Source: Jacaranda mimosifolia
Taxonomy: Eukaryota > Streptophyta > Magnoliopsida > Lamiales > Bignoniaceae
Direction: 5' to 3'
DNA length: 64,000 nt
NCBI GenBank assembly: GCA_018894105.1
Contig: CM032126.1
Coordinates: 26,014,391-26,078,390 of the forward strand
Shown here: piece after piece, positions 10,250-22,177 of the stretch
Position numbering within the stretch: the first letter of the stretch is position 1
How the letters are laid out: every line of letters begins with the position of its first letter
The notes under the pieces: model-generated
What the model was told of the DNA's origin: nothing
Seen by the model: the letters and a program-made list of their open reading frames with translations, nothing else
Database searches by the model: none
Translations under genes and position numbers: made by a program

Positions 10250-13200
10250 TATCTGCCCTTCTTTTTTTCTTCTACTCCTAGGCTCTTCTTCCTTTTATCT
10301 TTACTTTGTTTTCTTTTCAACTTTCTCTTCCACATGTTCTGTTACGTATTGAGCTTGCACCACGAAGTCACTATTTTGCATATGATATGCTTCCTTCTTT
10401 ATTTTTTTAGATTTTTCTTGGTTCCCTTTGGTTGAGAAGGGGTGTTCAGCTCAAACAGGCAAAAGGTAACTATGTTTTTTAGTTTCAAATTTTTCTTTGA
10501 TCTTGCTTTACTCTTTGGGTTTTCTTGGTTCCTTAGGCAATTCAATTCGGGTTTCTAAAAGTTTATGATTGCTTTTATTTTGGTCGAAATTTGTGGCGTT
10601 TTATTTGCTTTTACTTTAGTTGTGCTTCAACCAATCAATCAATGGTACTCTGCTCATATAGTATTTTTCTACTTTTTATATGCCTAAAGTATCTAAAATT
10701 TCATCCATTATCATATTATGCTCTTCATCAAAATTGATTGGCATGATATGTTAGTGAATTAACTAGAGAGAGTAGTATGATAAATATGTTTTATGTGTTT
10801 TAATAGTGATTGGCTTCCTTCTGTATTCAAAATTGATATTATCAAGCATATTGGCTAGAGTCTAGGAAAAGCTATTAACTAATTTTGATTTCAAAGTCTT
10901 CAATTAATATTATGTATGTAGGTTAAGTCATGGTTTTGCATTACAATCATATGGATTTAGTTGGTTAATTCGTAAATATTATCACTCGGGTACTTAGTCT
11001 TGTTCCTAATAAGTCTAGAATAAAGTTAGATATCTTCTCCTATACTAGGGAATTATAGCTATAGAATGTGGAATTTGGACTAGGGCTACAAAATGAATGT
11101 GTGATGTCTTTGAGGAAAAAGGCATGCATGATTTGTTGAATAGAATCATGGCAACAATTTCACCACCCAAATATTGGCCAAAAATGGTAAATTTTTCATC
11201 TTATTCACAAATCAAAATATCAAAAATTAAATATCATGATATATTAAAATGTATGTCAACACATATGAAAAAAGTGAACAAACTGCCAAATTAAACTATG
11301 AGTCAAAATACCTACTCTAAGCTCTATGGATTTAGACAACTAAACAAGTAAATAGCAAATGTATATCTGTATAATTGTCACAAACAGTATCCTCGCTGTC
11401 TTTTACAAAACTGGCAAATTATGTTTTATCTAACATAATCCTTTTTTATACTTAATTGGTGCTTTTGTTGCAATATATACATATTAAATGACTATACTTC
11501 TTCAATGTTTCTGTTTGCCAAGGGATTATAGTTTTTAGATTCGATAAATTTTCTACTCTCCAGATTTCCTATCAATTGATGAGTTTCAGACTGTGTGGAT
11601 CTTCTTGTGTATAAAGTAGGTATCTATAGTCTACGAAAATGATGACATGTTGGAACAATAAACCTACTAATTTCGAATGATTTCACAAATTTTAGAATGA
11701 TGTTTGCATTTTAGTTATATATGTTTTTTATTGGTATCAATAATGAATAAGTAGTGTGCAAATTTTATATTATACTATTTTTTAGGCCTTGTGTCAATAA
11801 ACTTTCAATGGAATGAAAAACTCTACGTGATCCCTCCTTGTTATCATAGGACTAATTCTTTTTCACTTATCCACTTCTTGATATTTATGGATCACAAGCC
11901 ATGTGTCTTCAAAATTATCAACACTTAATGTGTTCCTTGCATTTTTTTCAGGTTTGAAAATCACAGTTGAAATGTCTCATATAAACTACCCCAAATTGTT
12001 ATCACACATCATCATTAAAAAGATAGTGGGCAGGACATCAAATGCTCAGAAAACAATCACAAAAAAGTACCACAACCACTCTTAATCTTTCATTCTTTCA
12101 TCAGGAAGCCATTGTTGTTTAGAAACCAGCCAAATTTTACTTTGTTGATTTGGTTTCTTGTAATAATTATGGAGGAAAGAAAATAGTTTGATTGGAAAAT
12201 GTATTACAGTTACTTTTTATACTCCAACAATTTAGATCCACTTCATTTGTTCTAATGATCCTTGCTGAACTCCTACTTGATGAAAATAACAATTTTAAAG
12301 ATAGTGATGGTATCAGGATTATATACCTGATGGATTGCAATATTCACAAAATATTCTTAGGAGACGAAGTTGGTTTTGTTTTCTGACTCCTTCATACGCT
12401 TCTAACACTTGTATTACACATAGGTTGATGCTTTAATCTAACATTTGTTTCTTAACTAATTTTTTTATGTCATTTATTTTCTAAAGCCTTCTACTATTGA
12501 TAAAACATTGAGACATGTAGGCAGATATCTATTCACTTTTTCCATATCACTTATTTAAAGGAATCACAATTTTGTGTTAAAAGTGAGATATGTAGGTTGA
12601 ACATGGTGAAGATGGAATACTAAATTTAAGGTTGTGCGCATAGCTCACACAATTTCATATTTGTCTGAATATTAGTAAATGAATTATCTTATAGATTTGA
12701 TGAATTTATGATTCCCTTACCTTTACACTAGGATTCCTGCTTTCTTTAATGTAGATTGTGCTCCAATTGTAATTAGATGTTTAGTCAAATATTAATTTTG
12801 CACTTTTTAGTGATCTACTACTGAATTTGGTTTGGAATGTTGTTTGAATTAATGGCATGATTAAATTTTCTCCACGACAACATTAGTTGTTTCTAGAGTG
12901 TCACACTTTGATGTGGTAATTTCTGGTTGTTTAATATAAAGGACTAAAGATAGAGTCCAGTGAAGCTAGTGATATTGAACTTTAGCTTAGTAGGAAGCAC
13001 GGAGGAAGGGACAAAATATGGTAATCAACTTAGCTGGGACAAGATATAGAATAATGGGCATATCTGTTGAAGGAGATAAGCACAGTATTTATAAGGATGC
13101 AATATAATTTCTTTACCAATATGTCCATGGTGAGTTTGTGATGATTCGCTTCTCTTTAAGGGCACATTAGTCTTTTCCTTTAGAGAGAGGATCCACTGGT

Positions 13201-13990
13201 AGGCTAATTAGACAGGCAAAGTCGCGCACTATTCTCTGCTGCCTAACAACTTTAGTTTGGACTGTGAATACCACAGCTTATCATTAAGAGGATTAGATGA
13301 AGAACGTATGGTGTCCTAGCAACATTAAATATTATCGCCCTACTTCTGGTCGAAGGCCAAACTCCTCTGAGGTTGACTTGGCCATTTGGACACTTAGGCA
13401 GAATGATTCGCCTAAGACTCTTAGGCAGTAATCCCGGATCGACCTTGAGGGGTTCGGCAACACACCACTATCACACTAGATCTCGCAAAAGTTTCAATTT
13501 TACTTCTTAGGACATGCTAACACTTGAACCTAATTAGGGAGGGATTGAATTCTAGAACTAATCTTGCAGCTTTCTTGACTTTTGGATTAAGTATTTAGTG
13601 TAATTACGAATTTTGTTGTGCTTTTACAAGAATCGGGATGTTGGTACAACTTCATGTGTGGAAAATATAATGCTAATTCAAAGTCAAAAGGATGATGCTA
13701 GCTTATTGTAGTGTGGTGATCATTAGATGCTAACACTTTTATGGTTTGTATCAATATGCATTCTAGACTAATAATTGCTGCTAACAATTCTCAGTGCTCA
13801 CTTGACCTAATCTTTTTTTTGGGGGGGAGGGGGGGAGGTGGAGGGGTGTGTTCTAGTGAAATGATATGATGGTGCCATGTTGGTTTCAGTATTTGCACAT
13901 GTACTAGAACTTTAATTTCATATGCAGTTGAGGAATCTACATATATTTTTGGTAGTATTTTTGTATGTTTATTTTACATAATTGAAGCTT
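10250..13990. other. Long stretch with no recognised gene
   Basis: I could not recognise any protein family here. Frames of 60-82 codons at 10104-10352, 11097-11294, 11903-12085 and 12192-12386 have no known motif. Pyrimidine-rich runs ending in AG (for example near 11940-11951) could be splice acceptors, but no coherent exon series emerges. A small hairpin-like CTTAGGC/GCCTAAG sits at 13393-13416. It may be an old non-coding repeat or a dead gene with introns. Confidence 0.4.
13819..13847 (+). other. G-rich tract, possible G-quadruplex
   Basis: Two runs of seven G separated by a single A, then AGGTGGAGGGG. At least four runs of three G can be drawn, so an intramolecular G-quadruplex on the plus strand is possible. 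It stands out in AT-rich DNA. Confidence 0.6.
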
Positions 13991-14085
13991 AAGTAAAATC
14001 TACTTATGAGTCACTTTCATTTTTGGAAGCTAAAAAAAAATAGTCTTTTTTCCCTTCTTTTTCCCCCAAAATATGTTTTCTGGCA

Positions 14086-14640
14086 AATCAACCAAAATTC
14101 ACACTTGCTGAACTTTGCATACAGCTTGTGCTCCCTCAGAGTTCTTAAAACCATGTGTAAGTTCTTTGCATGCTCTTCTCTGGTTCTTGAATACACCAAA
14201 ATATCGTCCATGAATGTTTCCACAAACTAGTCTAGATACGGTCAAAAAATTTGGTACATCAAATCTATGAAAGCTACTGGGGTATTGGTCAGACCAAATG
14301 GCATTAATACAAGCTCAAAATGACCATATCGAGAATTGAACGTGGTCTTCGATTTATCTTCTTCCTTAATTTTCAATTAATAGTACCCCTATCTCAAATC
14401 CAACTTCGAAAAAGTCATAGATCCTTATAGAAGGTCAAACAATTCCTCCACATGCAACAAAGGGCATTTGATCTTAATAGTGACTTTATTCAACTCCCGA
14501 TAGTCTATGCACATTCTCAAGGACCTATCTTTCTTCTTAACAAACAATACTGGAACTCCCCACGAAGAAACGCTGGGCCTTATGAATTTCTTCTCCAATT
14601 TCTCGATCTATACTTTGGCCTTTCTGTCATCTACTTTCTC
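14086..14640 (-). pseudogene. Gypsy reverse transcriptase, broken
   Basis: The minus strand reads [39 protein letters not shown], then [20 protein letters not shown], and at 14223-14086 [20 protein letters not shown] and [11 protein letters not shown]. The catalytic box is FMDD, where F-I/V-D-D is usual. Several in-frame stops sit where Gln or Arg is expected (for example before PYLD and after it), consistent with CAG-to-TAG and CGA-to-TGA changes. Homology ends abruptly after CEFWL, where the usual connection to the RT thumb (FLGH) is missing. Confidence 0.88.
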
Positions 14641-14970
14641 TAGAATTTCAGGGGCCGAAAGTGAAGAAACCACTCCAATGCCCTGTCGTCAGTAAGCTCT
14701 TCAACATTTCCTATCCTATCACTCTGTCCCTGTTGCTGGCAGAACTGCATAAATCGTTGCCACATTTGGAACATAGGGTCTGTTGGTTGACCTGCAGCTG
14801 GTTGATCAACCTGAGGGGCCAATGAAACCTCTTCTTCTAGCAATAGTTGTAAAATGGGTGCTCCTTGCCTAGGGATATTTTGTACATTAGCCCATCTATC
14901 GAGCGACCTCCTTCATCATCCTGCTCGAGCTAAATTAGATATCTAAGAACCCTCATTTGATGCCATTCTT
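14640..14970 (-). pseudogene. Gypsy gag N-terminal fragment
   Basis: The minus strand has an open stretch of 67 codons (14843-14640) reading LEEEVSLAPQVDQPAAGQPT and MFQMWQRFMQFCQQQGQ, preceded in frame by a stop-containing segment back to about 14970. Its position between the leader and RT, and its Pro/Gln-rich content, fit a gypsy gag start. I do not recognise a specific domain. It runs directly into the RT linker, so the capsid, zinc knuckle and protease are deleted. Confidence 0.5.
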
Positions 14971-15396
14971 TTCTCTAAATAGGTTTAGATCTAGAATATT
15001 TCTTAACCTGCAAATTATCAAGATTGAGCAATGATATCTAAGGTTATCATCAATTCTTTCTTATCCCTTAAATTCGCATATAAAGTATTTAACATATTTA
15101 AGTAAAATTTATTATAACAAAAGTTTAATCATTCAAAAATTAGCATAAAAGCTTTCATTATCATTTCGAGTTAGCATTACTGATTGTTTACAATGGTATA
15201 TATAAAGTCAAAATCCTAAAATTAGCTAAGCTAACTATTTACCTGGTCGTGGAACAAAATGATAAGGCCTGGGTTAGGGCTTACCCTATTAATCTGGCTA
15301 ACCTTAGCTTATTACATTCTAATTTAAAGGTTAAAAGCTATTAGTAAAACACGCATACATATATAGGCATATTTACACGTATAGGAGTCTCTAACT

Positions 15397-16114
15397 CTAA
15401 TATTCTACATCGATAATGTCAGACTCTATATTTTCATCCTCAGCCTCATCCTCATCCATCTACTCTTCCCTATTCAACTCCATATCCATATCATCACCTT
15501 CATCTTCAAATTCATAAAGCTTGTTTTCCATATTAATCCCCTGCGGTACCTCAGTCGGGGGATCCTGTGCGAGGTCCTCCTCAGGCTCCTTCTCAGGTGA
15601 CTCCTCAGGGTTCCCTAATGGAGCTGGTAGTTTTTCAATATAGATACCCTATCTCTACCCTAGCTCTAAGGAAGGACAAACGCTAGAAGGTACAACATCA
15701 GATGCTATCCCAATACCAATAATCTAATCTATAGTACTCTTGTAGTATGCCAACATCATTCTGACTTCATCTATGATCATTTAGGTCATGGCGACAATCT
15801 TACAATGATTTGCCTCCAAAGTCCCAAAAGCCTTCTCCACATGGGCCCCTACCATGTAGAATCTCTCAATCTGTCCCTCAGCTATTCTTAGCTTTTCACT
15901 TTCCTAATCCACTTCATCCATAAGCCTCCGTATAGTGTCACTTCTCATCTGAATCATTATTTCTAAATGGTATGTCTCTGCTTACCTTTTCCTCAATGCC
16001 TCAGTCAAGTCATAAAATCGATCCTCATAACTTTAGCATTGCTCCAATAATCTTGTACTTTCCTGCTCTAAAACTATAATTCTCTCCTCTGGAGATTCTT
16101 TGCCTTCATCTTTC
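15397..16114 (-). pseudogene. Leader reading frame of the gypsy element: coiled-coil plus acidic tail
   Basis: On the minus strand one frame runs about 229 codons (16083-15397), broken only by in-frame TAA/TAG codons; the likely ATG at 16114 is one base out of frame. The first two thirds are charged and heptad-like (VLEQESTRLLEQ, YEDRFYDLTEALRKR, IRRLMDEVD, KLRIAEGQIERFY), suggesting a coiled coil. The tail is Pro/Glu-rich and then strongly acidic (NPEESPEKEPEEDLAQDPPT, EFEDEGDDMDMELN). It lies between the primer-binding site and gag. I do not recognise the family. Some gypsy lineages (for example Ogre) carry an extra ORF before gag, but homology cannot be claimed here. Confidence 0.6.
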
Positions 16115-16443
16115 ATAAGTTATTTTCCTTCTCTATGTTCTCACATCAATATGCAATATATTTCATTAAAGTCATACAAGTCAAGTTCATTTCAAATTTT
16201 CTTAATCACATAAAGGTTTTTCAATCATATGTAAGATAGCTAAGGTTTTATTCTCAATCTAAAGTCCAATGCTTGATTTTTGAAAGTGAAGATTCCAGAC
16301 TGGTCGGCCGCCCCAAGTATAATCTCCTATCTTCTAATATCAAAAGCTATACCCGAGAATTCATAGCTTAACTAACCTTCTATCCCACAAACTCGACATA
16401 AATCCCATTGATACTCAATTACCCAGGTCGTCGTCAAACTTAG

Positions 16444-16455
16444 GCTCTGATAACA
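16444..16455 (-). other. Primer-binding site of the gypsy element
   Basis: Minus strand TGTTATCAGAGC followed by CTAAG matches the initiator-Met tRNA site TGGTATCAGAGC in 11 of 12 positions, 4 bases inside the LTR edge at 16460. Confidence 0.8.
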
Positions 16456-16718
16456 CCTCTGTGGCACCCCCAACCAGGAATGAGTCCTAAGCTAAGGTGC
16501 CACTAATTCAAACTTAGAATATAATTCAAAAGACAACTAAAAAAGCCAAAATTCAACAAGTAACCCCAAAAGATAGTAGCTTGATAACAAACCCAAAGGA
16601 TTAACCCAAGGTGTGCAAATATGTGTACATATCAAAAGGTAAATTCGAACCTAGTTACTTACAAAGCAACCAAAAATCTAAGCATCCCGATTAGGTACAA
16701 TCATAGTCAAGTCCGTAA

Positions 16719-16740
16719 ATATATATATATATATATATAT
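16719..16740. repeat. (AT)n microsatellite
   Basis: Eleven uninterrupted AT dinucleotides, inside the long gypsy LTR. Confidence 0.95.
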
Positions 16741-18865
16741 CACCTAATCTATTACAAAGTGAAATACATCCACGACTCAGGCAAGCTTTTAGTCCTCAAA
16801 CCTCCATCAAGCCCTATCTGGGAAGGGAACAAGAAATAGCAAAAGGTGGGTAAGCCCCAAGGCCGTAGTGAGAGAGTGTGCAATAAGAAGTCAAGGGAAA
16901 ACTATTGAAAGTAAAACTATTAATAAACAAGGTATTAATAAGCAGGGACTCAAGTAACAAACATGCAATAATTTGCAACACGAAGTAATCATATAACATA
17001 ACACATGTTATACAAAATTCAATAGACTATTGCCAATACCGACCTTATTGCTCCCGAAATAGAACATAACTAGTAAAACAGAGTACAAATATAACATAAC
17101 AAATTTCTCTTATTACTCCGTTACCTAAGCACTCAGCTTAGTAGACATGCGGCATGGCCAGCTACATGCCAGATCCCACCACTCGCAGATAACTACCTCC
17201 AACTATCTACAAGTTAGGATCTTAAGAGAGTACTAGCTGGAAAACCAGCCACCATCGGTCCATACCGCTCGATCGTCTTTCTAGACCTAGTTCCAAGAGC
17301 ATCCTCAAGGATGACATAATGCTGACATATAGGAACGTAAATCCAAAATAACTAATCAAAAACATGTATGTCATATTGAACAAAATGTAAATCCATTGGC
17401 CGGCAAGGCCATATAAATAGCATGTAGAATGATTTAATCAGGAGTATGGAATGAAGTTGGTCGGCAAGACAGACCAAAATATCAACACATATAGAGAAAG
17501 CGACACGGCTATAGTGTATATGGGACAGAAAACTGATAACGTAACAGGATTTCTAGGCAACAGAACGAGTATAATCAAATTTAACAAATAGACACAGGGA
17601 ATTCAAACATCAAAGATCATTTACTTCTCAGAAAAAAAGACAGGCTTTACCCTCACCTTATTTTCCACTAAAAATGCTATCCTCATCCTATTGCCCTCCA
17701 AATCCTAGCTTCTCATCACATATTTCAAAAGAACATACTAAATGTTAAAATACTTGTATCGTTTTCTTTAAATAATAATTACACCGTTTATATCTTCATA
17801 GCAGTTGTTTTCAAATTAATATAATACTTTAAGGGCTCTATTCTGAAAATACTGTAAGGGTAACAAGCTAATTATGCTATTAACGCTAATATATATTTAC
17901 GAGGGACTTATTTGTTCCGGACGTTAATTATTTCCTATATCAATATTTCCTAATTTCACAATGTACGTCTTATATCAACAATTTAGTCGAAACGCAAGAA
18001 TCAACTTAGATTCTTATTAATATTTGGTCCTTGCAATGTTACATAAAAGTCGGATATATAATTACAACGATTAAATCTAGCTAATGGTAACCCAATCTTT
18101 AATAACTCGGCTCCATACATCATTATACACAAGATTAGGGTTTTAGCTACTTAATTAACTTAATTAATCAAGGATTATATATTATTTTACAAATCCGAGT
18201 CCAACTAACGTTATATATATAACCATGCATCAAATATCTCGATCCCAATTCATCTAGAATTCCAATTTTCATCAAGATACATGAAATTATACACCAACAA
18301 GAATAATCAAAAGCTTAAAGATAACAAATCCCATTTCCCATTGAGTTTACCAATTCGCTCAATTTTCGGAACCAAACCACCTCAAGACAACACCGTGTAT
18401 GCAATCACCGCAATGAGCTAAAAATTCTGTCCCCATGTCCGCCGTGCGCTGCCACCAGCACAATTACTAACTACCACCACCAATCAATGCGTACAATAAA
18501 AACACCCAAACCAATTTCTAGATTCGCCGACGAATTAACCATCAATTTCGTTGCCATCGGTGATCAATGCCGAAAATTGAGGACACCAAGTTGTTCTCTG
18601 AGCTGAGCCCTACTAAACCCACCTTCCAGACACAAGCTTTTGCCTCTGCCACCCGCTGCCGCCGCCCAATTTTTAGCTTCAATTTTTCGGTTGTCCACCA
18701 GCCAAATTGGACTGCATGTGATACGGTTGTGTTCAAGACGACAACAGAAAGCTAGTGATTGATTTAGTTTCGAGGTTTTGCCATCATCGGAAGGAATTCG
18801 CTGGAGAGGAAGACTGGGGGTTGCATGCGGCAAATTTGAAGAATTGGGGGGAAGGAGTGGGTGTG

Positions 18866-18874
18866 CTATTTAAA
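18866..18874 (-). promoter_or_regulatory. TATA-like box in gypsy LTR
   Basis: Minus strand TTTAAATAG lies just upstream of a GC-rich transcribed-looking segment in the LTR. It is a plausible core promoter of the element; no start site can be proved. Confidence 0.4.
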
Positions 18875-19140
18875 GGAAGTTTTCCTAGAATTACATATTA
18901 ACCCCAAGACTTTTTCTCAATTTCAAATTGAATCCATTAACTAATTAGTGCCCTACATTGACCCACTTGACCCCAAGTATTTATAAATTGACCCTAAAAC
19001 TTTCAAATTTCATACAATTCAACTCTTTCCTATTTACGTTTTGATCCCCTTTTTTAAAAAAAATCAAATTAAAATTATGATTGTTAAATTTGTATCAATT
19101 GAAATTTTAGGTGTGTGGCAACACATATCCCTATTCCACA

Positions 19141-21213
19141 CGTACGATGTAATAGTTTTGCTGGTTAACTTAAAAGAGTTCCACTTTTCTGACAACAAAA
19201 TTGTGCCAATGTTTCATGCAAAGCAAAGCAGTTTATTACAGTTCTATTGCAACGATATATTCTGTTAAGAATTCGGCCTCAAACGTACGTCTTGAAACTT
19301 GCTTCATTAGAAACAATGGAATCGATCAAGTGAACTTAATTAATTCTTAGTGGAGATCAAGTTCTTGTCCTCAAAGAAACAAACTCCCCACGTGACAAAT
19401 AGGATTTTTATGATTGTGGGAGTAATGAACCTCACGTGCAAAGGATCCAATGAGACTGACGCTGACTAGCTCCCACAATTGTTATCCAATTTGTCTAATA
19501 TATGCTGCCTCGGACTTGCCAAATATTCCTTTCTTAATTTCGAATATTTCAGATTTTTGTGTGGTAAAGTAATGCCGTGAGCTAAACAGAGGTAGATGGC
19601 TTCAATTCAATCAATATTAATAAGTACCTATTGTAAATTTATCATTTTTTTAAATATATAAATAATATTATTAATTGTAATTATAGTAATATTTATTATT
19701 ATTATCTAAATATATAAAATGATGTAAACAAATATATTAGAAAATAATTTTTCATACATAAAGGATATTTTATTTATTTATTCAATTTCTTTCTATTCCT
19801 ACCATATATATGCATGTTATTACTTACCAAATATATGGGTGGAATGAATTAAGCAATTTAAATCCAATTCCTTATATATCCCTTTATCATATGAATTGTC
19901 GTCAATAGCAAGTTAATATCATTCATTTACCTAAATCCATCCTTGCACATCAATCGCCTCTTTAGTTTGTTTTTCTTCCTATAATTGTTTTGGTATTCTA
20001 TTTCTCAATATTTCTTTTGTTATTTAATTACAAGCAATTCTAATTTAATTTATTCTTTTCAGATCTAATTAGGATGCAGTGAAACCTTTAATTTATTAAA
20101 TTTAATTTGCATAATATTTTTGAACCAATTATTAGTTTCTAGAAAGAATATAAAGTTCTTGAATGTGGACAAATTTTCCTGACATAAATTTTATAGAAAA
20201 TACATTTCACGAAAATTATTTGAATAGTTTTTGGCTATTAAATTTTAAAAGAATATCTTTTGGAATATGTAGAATATGTACATGAGAGATCAATTAGAAT
20301 TTGGGGAGGCAAAAAACCCTTAAAAAAAAAAAAAAAAGCAAGTATGGTGCATTTAGCAAAAGACCAATCTTAAATATTAAGATATTGATTAATTTTCTCA
20401 CTAGACATAGTAACTTTCTTAGTATATATCGATGCAATTAACATAGTATTGATTAATTAATTATCCTAACAAAATACTATTGATATTGTATGACAGTAAT
20501 TTTGACGGCATAAATATAAAAAATGTTCAATTATTAAAAATTAATTGCATAATTTTAATAGATTTATAAGTAAAATTGTTGTTATTAATTAAAAAGAACA
20601 ACTAGAGGGAGAAAAAAAAAAGCCAGAGTCCAGAGAGTCAAAGGTCAAAGATGCAAGAAATGGGGAGGTGGAGAACAAACTGAAGGGATCAGCGTTTGAG
20701 GCGCACGAGGGGAGATCAAAAGTATCTGAGACAAATAGCACTTTGCTCAGTTCCAACATAGAAACTATTACTATCCTCCACATGATGGGGCTCTTTTTCC
20801 TACATCCTATTGCATTATTTTATACATTCAATCATGTGCTCTCACAATATTCAAAAGTTCTGTTGTACCTAATTGCCATACCACAGCGTACATCCAGTAT
20901 TACTCGCAACCACTCCTTCCATCTTAAAAATTATAAATTCGAATTGATCTAATTAGTATTTTTTTTAAGTATAATAATAAATAATTTAATCAATACTTTA
21001 ATTGAATGGACGATACTAATTAATACTGCAAGAATTTAAAGATTCAAAATTTAATAATAACAAAATTATTAAAAACCAATTATACAAGTAGTTTGTTCAA
21101 AATTTGAGCAATTTGATTTTGCACTATAGCAAGGAGGGCAATACTTCTACCATAGATGGACTATATACATACGTCGAGATAGTTACGCTGAATTGTTATT
21201 AATTTTTGAAGAA
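19141..21213. other. AT-rich spacer, no gene recognised
   Basis: Mostly AT-rich. A somewhat less AT-rich patch at 20600-20790 has an open plus-strand frame (SRESKVKDARNGEVENKLKG) that could be a stray exon piece, but no family is recognised. A poly(A) run of 15 lies at 20322-20336. Nothing else is seen. Confidence 0.45.
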
Positions 21214-21369
21214 TTATATATTGTAATTGGCATCCATTTTATTGATATTTGGGGCTAATTACATGTTAAAAAGATATTTTATTTCTTTGGATTAGTGTCA
21301 ATTACTGGCTGAAATCAATAAATGTTTAAAGCGTGAAAAAGGGGTATTACAAGTATAAATTCCATAAGT

Positions 21370-21585
21370 GGGATTTGTCCCACATTGTTATTGAGAATAA
21401 AGATGTGGGACTTGTGGGAGTATAAAATAATTTTGGTTAGTTCTTTATCCCACATTGATAATTGAAAAAAAGAGTTGGAAACCTTGGTAGTATAAACCAT
21501 GTTATCCCACATTGGAAATAAAGAAAAAGGATGGCAAACTATACCAACATATAATATTAACCTATTTTTTATCCCACATACGAAT
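21370..21585 (+). promoter_or_regulatory. Repeated TATCCCACATTG motifs in the Copia-2 U3 region
   Basis: TCCCACATTG or close variants occur near 21378, 21449, 21505 and 21573, with an inverted copy (ATGTGGGAC) near 21404. They precede the TATA-like box and are kept in the 3' LTR (26816-27015). A repeated enhancer-like array is the simplest reading; the binding factor is unknown. Confidence 0.5.
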
Positions 21586-21612
21586 TCTTAAGACAGTGTT
21601 CCCCCCTATCGC

Positions 21613-21620
21613 TTATAAAT
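21613..21620 (+). promoter_or_regulatory. TATA-like box of Copia-2
   Basis: CTTATAAATTAG, present in both LTRs in the same context (followed by TCTGCTGAGTGAA). It would set transcription of the element about 25-35 bases downstream. Confidence 0.6.
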
Positions 21621-22177
21621 TAGTCTGCTGAGTGAAAATTAAAGGAATAACAACATATTCTCTTTTATCCCTCTCATATCTTTCTATAATAATGTTGTTT
21701 ATCATTTTCTTGGCAACTGAGTGGTGATCGAAGTAAAGCTTTTTTGAGTGCACCAAAAGGCTTCTGAGGCTGTCTTATCCTGGAGGATGTTTCGCTGCAC
21801 CCTTTGCAGTTGATAATTTCTTCAAGGCAAATCAAATTCTAGGTGATTCAGTCTGAGTTCTATTACAATACAGAACTTTGAAATAAGTTCTCAATTTATA
21901 TATACTGATCTTTGTGTTTTTGTTTTATATTCCAAACTGGTATGTCTGCTTTAGTTTATGTTTATGTTAAACTAAACTAATTGCAACTGAATAATTTTGG
22001 AATATCTGTATTACTGTTTGCCATTTTCTGAAATTTTATAATATTATTTTTACAAACATTGCCCCATGATTATAAACTATTTTATAATTACTTTATAAAT
22101 TGTTGTTTATAATCTGTACTTCCAACAATCTTGAAGAAATTAATTTTTTAGTATTTGTTTAAACTGCTTATTTGAAA

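Larger units (their letters stand above)
14017..19140 (-). mobile_element. Truncated Ty3/gypsy element with long 5' LTR
   Basis: Reading right to left on the minus strand: long LTR (16460 to about 19140), primer-binding site, a leader reading frame, part of gag, then RT, where homology stops near 14085. The rest of pol and the second LTR are missing. The RT wording [11 protein letters not shown] and DDILVYS resembles chromoviruses such as Tekay/Reina (inference). The join between the gag piece and RT near 14640 implies an internal deletion of the rest of gag and protease. Confidence 0.72.
16460..19140 (-). repeat. 5' LTR of the truncated gypsy element (far end approximate)
   Basis: The inner edge starts TGTGGCACCCCC on the plus strand beside the primer-binding site. 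The outer edge is less certain: CCACA at 19136-19140 would give matching TGTGG...CCACA ends and an LTR of about 2.7 kb. It contains GC-rich patches (18400-18840) with chance frames. Without the second LTR the outer limit is inferred. Confidence 0.5.
21222..22127 (+). repeat. 5' LTR of Copia-2
   Basis: Starts TGTAATTGGCATCC and ends TACTTCCAACA. It aligns over its full length with 26661-27569. It contains an array of TCCCACAT motifs, a TATA-like box and the presumed transcription start. Confidence 0.93.

Noticed and set aside
13393..13428. Stem-loop CTTAGGC/GCCTAAG with a repeated CTTAGGCAG
   Set aside because: Short stem and no associated gene or terminator context; likely chance.
10250..13990. 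Possible intron-containing host gene
   Set aside because: Scattered splice-like signals but no frame with a recognisable domain; not supportable without transcripts or a search.
18542..18833. Overlapping minus-strand frames of 64 and 89 codons
   Set aside because: They lie in the GC-rich transcribed part of the gypsy LTR; no known domain.
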